From assembly GCA_024231855.1 (NCBI GenBank), contig JAAEQD010000106.1, forward strand, positions 1-64,000: a DNA stretch of 64,000 nucleotides. The letters run 5' to 3'. This DNA comes from Candidatus Zixiibacteriota bacterium (GTDB lineage Bacteria; Zixibacteria; MSB-5A5; UBA10806; 4484-95). Positions 16,853 through 26,745 of this stretch are shown here, one piece after another; the first letter of the stretch is position 1; the number at the start of each line of letters is the position of its first letter. The position numbers were made by a program, and so were the translations under genes. A model generated the notes under the pieces. The model did no database searches, was not told the origin of the DNA, and saw only the letters and a list, made by a program, of their open reading frames with translations.

Positions 16853-17935
16853 TTATTTAACCAGGATCATCTTTCTCGATTCGGTGAAAGTCCCGGTTTG
16901 AATCTTGTAGAGATATACTCCGGAGGCAACATCGCCGGCTTTCCAGGTAACCTGATGATATCCCGCCGGCTGCCTTTCATTGATCAGGGTTTCCACATGA
17001 GCGCCGCCGAGATTGAAAATATCGATTATCACCTTGGATGTATAGGGCAGGCTATATTTAATCGTCGTTGAGGCGTTAAACGGATTCGGATGGTTCTGCC
17101 CGAGATTGAATTTAGTCGGCAAATCAACCTGACCATCATCTATACCCACCGGGTTGATCCCCTCCAGGCAAGACATCATCACCCACCAGGCGCAAGATTT
17201 GCGGAAACAATTGAAGCAATGCGAATGAGCGCAATAGCAGCTAAGATCGCACTCGTTATCTGGATCGTCGCACCAATCATCGCACCAATTACAGGCATCG
17301 CTTTCATTGGGATAGTAATTGCCATCGGGATCCCAGGATTCGATATCGGCAAAATCAAAAAGCACCTTGCCGTTAGCACTGCAATAATCACGGATTTGGT
17401 TGTTGCGGATATAGAGATTTCCGGATGGCCCGGTACCGTCGAGGTGGCCAGTCATATAAACGAAAGTGACATTCGGGTAATCATCCTCCAGATCGGAAAC
17501 CTTATTCAGGTAGATATTTATTCCGCTTTCGGTATTATATGAAGCGCCTCCGCACCAGGAGTACATGACTATATTACATTCGGGATGGCTATTCAGCCAT
17601 GACCGCGTTGGGGCGGCCCAGGATGTGTCGCCGTCATAACCCAAATCATCGCCGACATCATGAATTATCTGATTGGGGTAATAATTTATATCCGGGAAAC
17701 GGCTATCGACTTGATTAACCTCGGTGGAGCCGCTATTTATCTGACTGCCGTGGGATGTGTGTACATAGTACACGCGATTATTGGCGATTATATTCGCAAT
17801 CGTCGAATCGGGAATATCCTGCCAATAATTGGCAAAAGTGTGATCCACGATTAAACCGGCGGCTAATGACTGACTGGATATACCGCCAGTAAAAATCATT
17901 AGTGCCACTATCAATATTATTGGTGCTTTGCTCAT
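16853..17935 (-). CDS. secreted protein with T9SS sorting domain and Cys-rich region
   Basis: The start is set at 17935 (MSKAPIILIVALMIFTGG) after a GGGGAGCG site, giving about 360 residues with a signal peptide; the longer frame adds eight residues. The N-terminal domain has YYVHTSHGSQINSGS and MYSWCGGASYNTESG, motifs that suggest a SGNH/GDSL-like or related secreted domain, unproven. A compact region near residues 215-265 has ten cysteines (CNWCDDWCDDPDNECDLSCY onward), perhaps metal-binding or disulfide-rich. The C-terminus has NHPNPFNASTTIKYSLP and ends KMILVK, a type IX secretion sorting domain. It would be exported and attached to or released from the cell surface. Confidence 0.75.
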   Translation of the reverse strand: MSKAPIILIVALMIFTGGISSQSLAAGLIVDHTFANYWQDIPDSTIANIIANNRVYYVHTSHGSQINSGSTEVNQVDSRFPDINYYPNQIIHDVGDDLGYDGDTSWAAPTRSWLNSHPECNIVMYSWCGGASYNTESGINIYLNKVSDLEDDYPNVTFVYMTGHLDGTGPSGNLYIRNNQIRDYCSANGKVLFDFADIESWDPDGNYYPNESDACNWCDDWCDDPDNECDLSCYCAHSHCFNCFRKSCAWWVMMSCLEGINPVGIDDGQVDLPTKFNLGQNHPNPFNASTTIKYSLPYTSKVIIDIFNLGGAHVETLINERQPAGYHQVTWKAGDVASGVYLYKIQTGTFTESRKMILVK

Positions 17936-18381
17936 AATCGCTCCCCGTCTGATTATCACATGATTATCATATTAAAATTGATTTATTAATGTTATCTATA
18001 ATAAGGAATCGTCAAATACGCAACCAATTTTATTTTTCCAGGCATATTTTAATCGAATCTGAAAAGTACAGGATTGATTTGAAACTACTGTAACAAATTG
18101 AAAATGTTTATAATTATCACTATATTTTGGATAATCCTGTTATCGCGGGATAGCCTAACGTTCGGTTCGGGCTTTTGAATGGCCTGAATTAACACAAATA
18201 TTATCGTTTACACGCGGAATGTGATAAACTATAATTCGAATGATTAAATTAAGAGCCGATTGATCCGATTCGAATCCATTGTCGGATTTATACTTAATCG
18301 AATCAATTCCCGGATATCGCCGTATATCGGATATCCAATAAAAGTCCCCGGATTCAATTTACTGACTAATAGGAGGATTGT
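17936..18381. other. intergenic, 446 bases between divergent genes
   Basis: No gene is seen. The stretch is AT-rich and must hold promoters for both flanking genes. An inverted repeat GGATATC / GATATCC with an 11-base spacer lies at 18312-18336, about 45 bases upstream of the LiaF-like start, and could be an operator. Confidence 0.5.
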
Positions 18382-19080
18382 ATGACAGAAAAACAGGATG
18401 GCAAGATGAGCGTAAATCTTATAATAGGGATTTTAATAATCGTCGCCGGTCTAATCGCCCTCTTGCAGAATTTCGACCTGGATATTCCATTCAACATCTG
18501 GGATTTCTGGCCGCTTATCTTAATCGCTGTCGGGCTTAGTAAGCTGTGCCGTCCCAAAGAATACAGAAATACATTCGCGGCCACGGCATTAGTTATAATC
18601 GGTGTTCTATTTCAACTGGGCACGTTGGATATTATTGATTTTGGTTTTCATGAGTTATGGCCGGTTCTGCTGATTCTGGTCGGCGCGATTATTATCAGGC
18701 AGGCATTCTGGAAATCCGGCAAACATCCCAGCGACGATGATTATATCAATATCACCACGATTTTAGGCGGCGGTGAATTTAATTTCACCTCGAAGCAGCT
18801 AAAAGGCGGTAGTATTGCCGCGATTATGGGCGGATCTACGGTTAATTTAAAAGAAGCCGACACGGGTGAACAGACTTTCACTATTGAAACATTCGCCTTG
18901 ATGGGCGGAATCGAGATTATCGTGCCACAGGGATGGCAGGTAGTCATGAGCGGTATGCCGCTTCTGGGCGGAATGGAAAATAAAACGACATCCGCGCAAG
19001 CTGATACACAGGATTTGACCTCCAGGAAACTGATCGTTAAGGGCCTGGCGATAATGGGCGGTGTCGAGGTTAAAAACTGA
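18382..19080 (+). CDS. LiaF-like membrane protein (DUF5668-type N-terminus, LiaF C-terminal domain)
   Basis: A 232-residue protein preceded by an AGGAGG site. The first ~115 residues form four short hydrophobic segments, two reading IWDFWPLILIAVGLSKL and HELWPVLLILVGAIIIRQ, the W-P-L/V-x-L-I-x-x-G repeat typical of small membrane domains fused to LiaF-like proteins. The C-terminal half is a soluble glycine-rich beta domain with repeated ALMGGIEIIVP / AIMGGVEV units, as in the LiaF and adhesin-like family. LiaF proteins modulate cell-envelope stress signalling. No histidine kinase or response regulator adjoins, so its role here is unassigned. It is the only plus-strand gene among the T9SS cargo genes. 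Confidence 0.8.
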   Translation: MTEKQDGKMSVNLIIGILIIVAGLIALLQNFDLDIPFNIWDFWPLILIAVGLSKLCRPKEYRNTFAATALVIIGVLFQLGTLDIIDFGFHELWPVLLILVGAIIIRQAFWKSGKHPSDDDYINITTILGGGEFNFTSKQLKGGSIAAIMGGSTVNLKEADTGEQTFTIETFALMGGIEIIVPQGWQVVMSGMPLLGGMENKTTSAQADTQDLTSRKLIVKGLAIMGGVEVKN

Positions 19081-19113
19081 CAATTGTGAAGCGAAATATA
19101 TATATAAATAAAT

Positions 19114-19145
19114 CAGGCAGGTCATTATTAATTGAGACCTGCCTG
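19114..19145. terminator. bidirectional terminator between convergent genes
   Basis: A perfect 10-bp inverted repeat (CAGGCAGGTC / GACCTGCCTG) with a 12-base AT loop lies between the convergent LiaF-like gene and the beta-helix gene. TTTAAA follows on the plus strand and an AT-rich run on the other. Confidence 0.75.
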
Positions 19146-19189
19146 TTTAAATTCCGCGATAACTATATCATTACCGCCTATGTTTTCAT

Positions 19190-20464
19190 TTATTTGAGTA
19201 ACATCATTTGTTTAGATATAGCCATATCACCGGCCTGTAGACGGTAGAAATACAGCCCGCTGGCAACGGCTGTGGCATCGAATTGAACACTATAAGTGCC
19301 GGATTGATGATAGCCCTCGATCAATGTCTCAATTTCACGGCCGAGTATATCGTAAACCTGCAATGTTACATGCTGCGGTTCACTTATCGAAAACGTAATC
19401 GATGTGAATGGATTGAAAGGATTGGGGTAATTCTGAGCCAAAGAGATTTGAGCGGGTAGTTGACTGGAAATATAGTCAATACCCGATGTCAACGAATCGC
19501 TGCCTCCATATGCTCCGATATCGCAGAGGCTGGTTCCCAAACCCCAGAGACTGTCTAAACGCTCATCATAAATTAACGGATTACCGGCATCGATACATTG
19601 AGAATCGTAAGGATAGCCATAGGCGGTAGACATCAGGTGAAAATCGCCGGCGGTGGGATCGCGGAATTCGGGATTGGTGTTGATATTTCCCTCGCCCGGC
19701 CAACCAGAATAAATATCGCAATAAGAGAAAGTCGGCGTACACTCGGTTACATGTACATTGATACCCTCATATTCGGCGAAATTATTCCAGATAATCGCGT
19801 TGGTGATATGGGCGTCGGATCGCCAGAGGCGGATGCCGCCACCCAAACTACTCGAATGATTAAGGGTAATCGTATTGTTGATAAAAATCGGCTCGGCCTG
19901 ATCGCAATATATGCCGCCGCCGGAACCGCCGTAAATGCCGGTTGTCGTATTTTCAACGATTAAGTTATTTATTATAAGCGGGCTGCACATGTAGCAGTAT
20001 ATGCCGCCGCCCTCGCCGCCGCTTTGAAAATGAGCGTTATTATCCCGGATTATATTGTAGGCCACGATTGGATTACTCTGGTCGATATGGATTCCGGCGC
20101 CTTCTTCGGCGAAGCCATTTTGAATTGTAAATCCAATAAGTCTGGCTTCACTGGTTTCGTTATGATTGAAAGTGATAACCGTGCCCAATGAATCACCATC
20201 GATTATCGTCTGGCGGACATACGAATAATCTTCAGTAAGGATATACATCGAAGCCAGGGTGAAATACTGGCCATTGAAATTTATATGTTCATAATATGTA
20301 CCGGGGCGGACAAGCACCGTATCGCCACCGCCGCAATCATATATGCCCTCCTGAATCGAAGGATACTCATCCGGAACATACCGGATCCTCGCTAATGATG
20401 GTAACGTCATGAAAATGCTAAGGAATATTGTCAGTGACAAGACTCTTTTGTGGTGGGTAAACAT
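19190..20464 (-). CDS. T9SS cargo, right-handed parallel beta-helix protein
   Basis: A 424-residue secreted protein. It starts MFTHHKRVLSLTIFLSIF (signal peptide) and then has the IRYVPDEYPSIQEGIYDC entry motif of beta-helix proteins. It continues with repeated coils containing GGGIYC, INNLIVENTTT and INNTITLNHSS. The C-terminus has AQNYPNPFNPFTSITFSISE, GREIETLIEGYHQSGTY and ends KQMMLLK, a type IX sorting domain. The fold is that of pectate-lyase-like proteins, but no catalytic residues can be assigned, so binding or polysaccharide cleavage are both open. It is one of three paralogues here, with 20662-22068 and 27410-28756. Confidence 0.85.
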   Translation of the reverse strand: MFTHHKRVLSLTIFLSIFMTLPSLARIRYVPDEYPSIQEGIYDCGGGDTVLVRPGTYYEHINFNGQYFTLASMYILTEDYSYVRQTIIDGDSLGTVITFNHNETSEARLIGFTIQNGFAEEGAGIHIDQSNPIVAYNIIRDNNAHFQSGGEGGGIYCYMCSPLIINNLIVENTTTGIYGGSGGGIYCDQAEPIFINNTITLNHSSSLGGGIRLWRSDAHITNAIIWNNFAEYEGINVHVTECTPTFSYCDIYSGWPGEGNINTNPEFRDPTAGDFHLMSTAYGYPYDSQCIDAGNPLIYDERLDSLWGLGTSLCDIGAYGGSDSLTSGIDYISSQLPAQISLAQNYPNPFNPFTSITFSISEPQHVTLQVYDILGREIETLIEGYHQSGTYSVQFDATAVASGLYFYRLQAGDMAISKQMMLLK

Positions 20465-20661
20465 ACTTCCTCCCGAACAAAAATAATTGACTATGCTATA
20501 TGTCTCCCTACCCAGTACTTTGGCTACTCAACTGCAATATATATAATAATATCGAATTGTCAATAATATCTATTCGGATATGGACCCAATATATATATTA
20601 ATCCGATATATATGATTACGTCTCAGGCAAACAGCGTCTTTTAAATATCCTTCCCATATGT

Positions 20662-22068
20662 CTATTTTAACAAAACCATACGTTTCGTTGACGAATAATC
20701 TCCCGATTGCAGATTGTAAATATATATGCCGCTTGACAGTCCGGACGCGTCGAAATTTACGGTATGTGTTCCGGCCTCAATTCGACTGTTAATAAGCGTT
20801 TTTATCCGTATACCCAGCAGATTATATATTTCGAGCTTTACATGTGATGGCTCATTAAGTTCGAAATGTATTGAGGTTTTAGCGTTGAATGGATTTGGGT
20901 AGTTCTGGTTGAGCCCAAATAAAGCCGGCAATCCGGATAATTCGTTTTCCATATCCGTAGCATCGCAGCCGATTCCATAGGCCCCAATATCGGCGCCCTG
21001 GAAACCGGCACCGGCACAGGGCGAGTTTTCGGCCAGGCTGTAATCGTCGATTTCGGGATCGCAGAACAGCGGATCGGTATCGATATTGTGTTCGCCTTCC
21101 TCCCAGCCGCCTTGAATATCACAGTATGTAATATTGACGCTTCCATCCGGATATACCAATATTTCGGTGTCGGCGTTATTCCAGATTACATTGTTGGTCA
21201 GGATTGAGTTACAATAAGAATAGAAATGAATTCCTTCGGCATTATAACTATTGTCTACAATGGTATTATTTGTAAAAAAATAATTCGCGTATGACAAAGC
21301 CATCGCCGAATGCATATTCGCCGTATTTCCCGATATCAGGTTATAGGTCACCATTCCACCCATACCTTCACCGTGGAAGTTGATACCTCCGCCATTGTTG
21401 GCGGTATTATTAGATATAGTATTACCCGATATGGCGACCATCTCTGAATCCTCAATATGGATACCTCCGCCATAGTGATCCGAGGCGTTATTGACAATCA
21501 CGTTGTTTCTTATAACGCAAGCTCCGCCATATGATACGATTCCCCCTCCCGCGACCGTAACGTGATTTTCCGTGATTAGATTATTTTCTATAATAGGACT
21601 ACCGGATACGAATATACCGCCGCCGCGGGTCGTGGCGTTATTACAGATAATATTGTGAGATATTGTCGGTTCACCATGAATATTTATACCGCCACCGCCG
21701 TAATTCGCGTTGCCGTTCCTAATAGTAAATCCGGTTAACGTGGAGGTTATATCATCACTACTCCAGATACCGATCCTTACGACGGTGTCAAGAGAATCGC
21801 CATCTATGATAGTCGTTGATATAAATGATGTATCTCCTGTGGTTAAAAATAGCGATCCTAATGTAACACCGTGCTCAATGATACTGACATTTTCAATATA
21901 TATGTCCGGTTGAACCAGTATGGTATCGCCCTGTGTGGAGGCCTCGACGCCCGCCTGGATTGTCGCGTAATCCTCGGGGATATTGATAACTGTGGCAAAA
22001 GCTGGTGTATAGATTCCTAAAATCAGGCAGGCCAGGGCAACTATAATTATTTTGGTTATATTTTTCAC
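20662..22068 (-). CDS. T9SS cargo, right-handed parallel beta-helix protein
   Basis: About 468 residues. The chosen start is a GTG at 22068, 6 bases after GAGGTG; another GTG four codons upstream is possible but has no good site. The signal peptide KNITKIIIVALACLILGIY is followed by INIPEDYATIQAGVEASTQG, the usual opening of these proteins. Successive beta-helix coils follow (GGGINIHGEPTISHNIICNN, GGGIFVSGSPIIENNLITEN). The C-terminus has NQNYPNPFNAKTSIHFELNE and ends KRMVLLK, a type IX sorting domain. It should be a surface or released extracellular protein; the ligand is unknown. Confidence 0.85.
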   Translation of the reverse strand: MKNITKIIIVALACLILGIYTPAFATVINIPEDYATIQAGVEASTQGDTILVQPDIYIENVSIIEHGVTLGSLFLTTGDTSFISTTIIDGDSLDTVVRIGIWSSDDITSTLTGFTIRNGNANYGGGGINIHGEPTISHNIICNNATTRGGGIFVSGSPIIENNLITENHVTVAGGGIVSYGGACVIRNNVIVNNASDHYGGGIHIEDSEMVAISGNTISNNTANNGGGINFHGEGMGGMVTYNLISGNTANMHSAMALSYANYFFTNNTIVDNSYNAEGIHFYSYCNSILTNNVIWNNADTEILVYPDGSVNITYCDIQGGWEEGEHNIDTDPLFCDPEIDDYSLAENSPCAGAGFQGADIGAYGIGCDATDMENELSGLPALFGLNQNYPNPFNAKTSIHFELNEPSHVKLEIYNLLGIRIKTLINSRIEAGTHTVNFDASGLSSGIYIYNLQSGDYSSTKRMVLLK

Positions 22069-22286
22069 GAGACACCTCACATGATAGAATTTACTATATC
22101 GTTTTCGCGGAAGTTTGATTGCTCGCCCGTTATTAATAATATAAGCGGCAGAAAGTTTTTGTCAAGCTAATATGTAGTTCGGCTTCTTTTATTTAAATTC
22201 GAATTCATTATGTTAAAACACATACCATGGAGGGATTTTATACAGTAGGCAGATATTCATTTCATATTTACGAGGAAATTTAAAAT

Positions 22287-23960
22287 TTACTTGAGCAAAA
22301 GCATTTGCTTGGTATCGCTATAAGCTGAACTTTTCAAACGATAGAAATACATGCCGCTGGATATTTCCGCGGCATCAAAAATTTTCGAATGAGTACCGGC
22401 TTGGAAATATCTATCGACAAGATTTTCAACCAGTCGTCCGTTTAAGTCAAATATATCTATCTTTAGCCGCCCCGGGTTCTTAATCGTAAAGGAAATATTC
22501 GTTAAAGCGTTAAACGGATTTGGGTAAGCTTGATGAAGCTCTATCTCCAAGGGCACCGCCGTGAAACCATCGAATATGCCGGTAGGCGAATTGTAAAACA
22601 TATATGTCGAGCCATCCCAGTTGGAAACGGCCATGTCCTTGGTATCTGATGCCCTATACTGAATCGTGACACTGTCCTGGGGAGCTTCCGCCAACGATAT
22701 CCAGGTATCCTGAAGGCTATAACAGAAGCGATCGAGCGGCAATTCCTGGCCGTCGACAATTACACCCTCTATGCCCTGGATATACCTATCGCTTAAGTGA
22801 AACAGCCTGGTGACCCCATCGCCGGTGAAGGTTTCTATCTGAAGTATCTCCTGAGCGTAGTCAATATCGGCGAACACGATATTTTCGACGACCAGCTCGT
22901 ATGCCCCATCGCATTGCCAGGTGGGCATGATCCCGAATTCACCATCATTATTTAGATATATGTACACTAGCCCGAACCATCTGCCGGTGATAAAATCCTG
23001 ATCGCCGTCGCCATCGATATCGCAGAACACTGCCTCAGAGCCATAGCCTGATGTATATGATTGCCAATCTTCAACAGGCGGCAGACTGCCATTATCCGAA
23101 TAGTATATTTTAAACAGTCCTGAACCATCTAGCTGTGTATTGTTTGCCACGCCCATATCGAGATAACCGTCGCCATTGACATCGGCGAAATCGAACGAGT
23201 TACCGTTGTCTGTGCTGTAAGTTGTATAGGTTGGCAATGTCTCAATCGAGTCACCGTAGTTATAATAAATCTTTACCGGCCCACCCGATGTCAGAAAGGC
23301 CACATCCTGGTCACCGTCGTTGTCGATATCTACGAATTGAACATCATAGGCGGCATCATAATCGGCGGATATCCAGCCCGGTGTTGTTGCCAAAACGCCG
23401 TCATTATTATAAAAAATGAGATTACGCCTGAACTCTTCATGATATGCTTCGCCGGTAGCCACGGCCAGGTCGAGATCGCCGTCGCCGTCGGGATCGCCGA
23501 AAGTGGCCCGGAATGAGTAGACCGAATCGGCGGTAATCCAGGATGGCAGCCCTTCGATTTGGCCCTCGACATTATCATATATCTGGACCGATCCAGGATG
23601 CCAGTCTTCCGAGATATAGTTGGCCACCATTATTTCGGGATAGCCGTCGTTATCGATATCGCCGAATTCGCAGTGCCCGGAGTAAAGCGAATCCTCGGAA
23701 ATAAAAGCCGCTTCGGTTGGGATAAAGCCAAACTCATTAAGATAGATATAATTGGGCGCCAGAGCCATATCATTACCGTTTGATACCGCCAGATCGAGGA
23801 AACCGTCACGGTTGATATCTCCGAAATCACAGCCGGTGCCGTAGCTCTCTTCTTCTATAGATAACCAATCAGGGATCGTATTATAGGGCGTCTGGGCCAG
23901 AAGATCAGACGCATAAAATACAATAAAAATAAACGTAAATATAGAAAAATAGCGCTTCAT
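22287..23960 (-). CDS. T9SS cargo with FG-GAP/VCBS repeats
   Basis: A 557-residue secreted protein with a signal peptide (MKRYFSIFTFIFIVFYASDL) and at least six FG-GAP/VCBS-type blades. Each contains a calcium-binding D-x-[DN]-x-DG loop: FGDINRDGFLDLAVSNGN, FGDIDNDGYPEIMVANY, FGDPDGDGDLDLAVATGE, FVDIDNDGDQDVAFLT and FADVNGDGYLDMGVANN. Such repeats build a beta-propeller used for adhesion or protein binding outside the cell. The C-terminal AYPNPFNALTNISFTIKN and final KQMLLLK form the type IX sorting domain. No enzyme domain is evident. Confidence 0.87.
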   Translation of the reverse strand: MKRYFSIFTFIFIVFYASDLLAQTPYNTIPDWLSIEEESYGTGCDFGDINRDGFLDLAVSNGNDMALAPNYIYLNEFGFIPTEAAFISEDSLYSGHCEFGDIDNDGYPEIMVANYISEDWHPGSVQIYDNVEGQIEGLPSWITADSVYSFRATFGDPDGDGDLDLAVATGEAYHEEFRRNLIFYNNDGVLATTPGWISADYDAAYDVQFVDIDNDGDQDVAFLTSGGPVKIYYNYGDSIETLPTYTTYSTDNGNSFDFADVNGDGYLDMGVANNTQLDGSGLFKIYYSDNGSLPPVEDWQSYTSGYGSEAVFCDIDGDGDQDFITGRWFGLVYIYLNNDGEFGIMPTWQCDGAYELVVENIVFADIDYAQEILQIETFTGDGVTRLFHLSDRYIQGIEGVIVDGQELPLDRFCYSLQDTWISLAEAPQDSVTIQYRASDTKDMAVSNWDGSTYMFYNSPTGIFDGFTAVPLEIELHQAYPNPFNALTNISFTIKNPGRLKIDIFDLNGRLVENLVDRYFQAGTHSKIFDAAEISSGMYFYRLKSSAYSDTKQMLLLK

Positions 23961-24053
23961 ACACTCCTATCGAACCCCTGGTGACTTGCTCCAAAGCCAC
24001 ACAGTAGAAATATAACAAATTTTAAATATAAAACAAGAGTAAACTGGATTTGG

Positions 24054-25310
24054 CTATTTCAGCAGAACCATGCTTTTGGATTCAGTATAATCGCCTGCTT
24101 GCAGCTTATAGTAATAAACTCCGCTGGCAAGCCCCGCGGCATTAAAATATATATCATGATTGCCGGCCTGAATGAACTCATCCAATAGTGTCCGAATTTT
24201 GTCGCCTCGCAAATCATACATAGAAAGATTAGCAAAGCCCTTTTCATTTAGCCTGAAAGTAATCGTCGTGTTGGCGTTAAATGGATTGGGATAATTCGAA
24301 AGCAGTTCGATCCTGGATGGCATTGGTTGATCGTTTTCGTTGATACCGGTAGTTGTGAATGAATATATTGCGAAATATTGGGTACCGCAGGTATAAACAA
24401 TGCCATCGATTACTTCCACGTCTACGTGATTAATACCCTCAGATTGAGCGGCAACAACTGGATTTGACGGATCAGAGACATCAAATACCGTTAGATGATT
24501 ACTGCCGGCGACGAATAGATATTGGTTATGCTTAAAAAGTCTTGAGGACAACCAATTGTTCGAGAATTCCGTAATAGACGTGGGCTCGGTTGGATCCGAG
24601 ATATCGAAAATTTCCAGAACGCTGTAATCGTGAGAAGTATAAGCATAATCTCCATCTACAATCACATCAAAGAATCTAGTGGGCCAGCCAAAAAGTGAAC
24701 CGACAATTAACGGATTATAAGGATCGGCAATGTTAACAACCGTAAAACTTCCAAAAAGGGTAACGAAATGAGCATAGGGAAATTCCACATAAATAGATTC
24801 TATATCACCATACTCATAGTCATCCGGGTGGCTCAGAATAATTGGATTTTCAGGATCAACGATATCGATTATATACAGCCCACCGGCGCCGCATTTAGCG
24901 GTATATAACAAATCACCATCAATAAAAATGGTATGTAAACCAATTGACATAGGCACAATAGTAATGGGTCGAGGCTCGGTCGGTGAAGATACATTGAAAA
25001 TTTGAATACCGGAATAATTGTCGGCGACGTAAGCGTAATCCTCAACCACTACTATATCCTGACCATAATTGTTTTCGGTTGTATCGCTGGTTGACACAAG
25101 TACCGGCGTATAAATATCCGAAACATCAAAAATCATCAATATCGTATCGTTGTCGGCATAGGATTGCTCGCAAGACAGATACGCAAATCCATCCTGCACA
25201 TCGATGCCTCTGGCATAATTACCGGGTAGTTCAATCATACTGATTAATTCAAGCTCCTGGCAAAGTCCTGCGTTTGCCAGTAAAAATAAAAAGAATACTA
25301 ATTTTCTCAT
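24054..25310 (-). CDS. T9SS cargo with LVIVD-type beta-propeller repeats
   Basis: A 418-residue secreted protein. After a short signal peptide (MRKLVFFLFLLANAGLCQ) it has repeated units of the LVIVD type, each joining a variable strand to I-F-[DN]-[VI]-S-[DS]-P: LMIFDVSDIYTPV, IQIFNVSSPTEPRP, LYIIDIVDPENPII, LEIFDISDPTEPTS and LTVFDVSDPSNPVV. These probably form a propeller with an unknown ligand. The C-terminus has LSNYPNPFNANTTITFRLNE and ends KSMVLLK, the type IX sorting domain. It lies 40 bases from the next gene, and the cargo genes 22287-26591 may be co-transcribed. Confidence 0.85.
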   Translation of the reverse strand: MRKLVFFLFLLANAGLCQELELISMIELPGNYARGIDVQDGFAYLSCEQSYADNDTILMIFDVSDIYTPVLVSTSDTTENNYGQDIVVVEDYAYVADNYSGIQIFNVSSPTEPRPITIVPMSIGLHTIFIDGDLLYTAKCGAGGLYIIDIVDPENPIILSHPDDYEYGDIESIYVEFPYAHFVTLFGSFTVVNIADPYNPLIVGSLFGWPTRFFDVIVDGDYAYTSHDYSVLEIFDISDPTEPTSITEFSNNWLSSRLFKHNQYLFVAGSNHLTVFDVSDPSNPVVAAQSEGINHVDVEVIDGIVYTCGTQYFAIYSFTTTGINENDQPMPSRIELLSNYPNPFNANTTITFRLNEKGFANLSMYDLRGDKIRTLLDEFIQAGNHDIYFNAAGLASGVYYYKLQAGDYTESKSMVLLK

Positions 25311-25349
25311 GATACCATCCCGTTAATGGTTAATATACCTGGAAATATA

Positions 25350-26591
25350 TCATTTAATCAATATCATTTTCTTCGATTGGGTGTGATCGCCTGCCTGTAA
25401 TCTGTAGAAGTAAAATCCACTGGATAATTCGGAGGAGTCGACTCTAATATCATGAACTCCCGGTTGAGTGTTTTCCTTATAAAGAGTCTGTACTTCACGA
25501 CCAAGAAGATCATAAAGCTTAATAGTAACGAACTGGTTTTCGGGAATATCGAAAGTAATCATGGTGGTAGCATTGAAGGGATTTGGGTAGTTTTGAGAAA
25601 TGCTATAGCTTCCCGGCAAAGAATTGCTTTTTCCTTCTATGCCGTTAAGCGCGCCATATTTGAGAAACATGTTATAATTACCGACCGTGTAAGCTGTTTG
25701 GGCGTCAACTATACGGACAGACCATAGAAGAATATTAACCATACCTGGCGCTTCAATATTCCAGTTTTCTCCGCCATCGATAGTGTGAAGGATTTTGCCT
25801 ATATTACCAACCGCCCAGCCATTAAGGCAATCATCCAGAAAAGAAACCGATGAAATAACACCGCCCGGCGGATTGGGATCGACTTGCTCGGTCCAGCTAA
25901 CGCCGTCGGAAGTGTGGAATATTTGACCCTCGCCGCTATCATTACAACCTGCAGCCCAGCCATTTTGATTATCAGCAAAATAAATCGTTTTGAATATGCC
26001 ATCAGGAATACTTTGAACTCTAGTCCAGGAGTCATCGGCGTAATGAAATACCATAGTATCGCCGCAAGCCCAGCCTTCTTCGGCGGACTCCGGAAACGTT
26101 ATTGAATTCAGATTCAAGGCCGTGCCGCTTTCAAGTTCGGTTATACCGGTCGAATCGATCTGATAGATACTGCCGTTTTCACCGCAACAATAACCCGGCT
26201 CGCCCGATGGCGGAAAATCGATATCATTGACCCAGGAGCCGACAAGCGGCGACAGAACGGTCCAGGTAAACCCGCCATCTACGGTTCTGTATATTCCTCC
26301 GCCTGATGATCCGGCATAGCCGGTATCGGGATTTAGCATATGAATGCAGATAAATTCCGCCGGAGTATCATACTCCGAGAACGTACTGCTTCCACCATCA
26401 TTACTGTAGTACAATTTGCTCTCTTCGGCGCAGGCTATCCAGATCTCCTGGTCAATGACGAAAATATCCATTAAGCCGGCGTAACTGACATCCCAGGGGA
26501 TATTATTCCTCAAATTGGTCCAGCCGTAAGTTTGCGCCGAAAGGCTGATTGGAATCAGCAGAAAAATCATTATTACTAATTTGGCTTTCAT
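25350..26591 (-). CDS. T9SS cargo with YCF48/BNR-like repeats
   Basis: A 413-residue secreted protein. The signal peptide MKAKLVIMIFLLIPISLSAQ is followed by repeats of a YCF48/sialidase-like (BNR) propeller: YYSNDGGSSTFSEYD, YRTVDGGFTWTVLSP, FHTSDGVSWTEQV and LHTIDGGENWNIEAP. Gly-Trp-rich motifs such as EEGWACGDT and NGWAAGCNDSG lie between them. The C-terminus is QNYPNPFNATTMITFDIPE ending KKMILIK, a type IX sorting domain. These propellers are usually non-catalytic in such proteins; carbohydrate or protein binding at the surface is likely. Confidence 0.85.
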   Translation of the reverse strand: MKAKLVIMIFLLIPISLSAQTYGWTNLRNNIPWDVSYAGLMDIFVIDQEIWIACAEESKLYYSNDGGSSTFSEYDTPAEFICIHMLNPDTGYAGSSGGGIYRTVDGGFTWTVLSPLVGSWVNDIDFPPSGEPGYCCGENGSIYQIDSTGITELESGTALNLNSITFPESAEEGWACGDTMVFHYADDSWTRVQSIPDGIFKTIYFADNQNGWAAGCNDSGEGQIFHTSDGVSWTEQVDPNPPGGVISSVSFLDDCLNGWAVGNIGKILHTIDGGENWNIEAPGMVNILLWSVRIVDAQTAYTVGNYNMFLKYGALNGIEGKSNSLPGSYSISQNYPNPFNATTMITFDIPENQFVTIKLYDLLGREVQTLYKENTQPGVHDIRVDSSELSSGFYFYRLQAGDHTQSKKMILIK

Positions 26592-26745
26592 ATTGTATCC
26601 CTATTCAATCAATCTTGCATAATGAAATAATCGATAGTCACGTGTTTAAACCTGATAAATATTCCTTTCTCGGCGGTCTTTTGTAATATAACTGATTTTA
26701 ATTTATTTACAAGTGTAAATCGCTATAACAACGTATTGATTATAC

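Noticed and set aside
17090-17542. 150-residue plus-strand frame within the secreted-protein gene
   Set aside because: It is antisense to a well-supported gene with signal peptide and T9SS domain; isoleucine/valine-rich composition is typical of a shadow frame.
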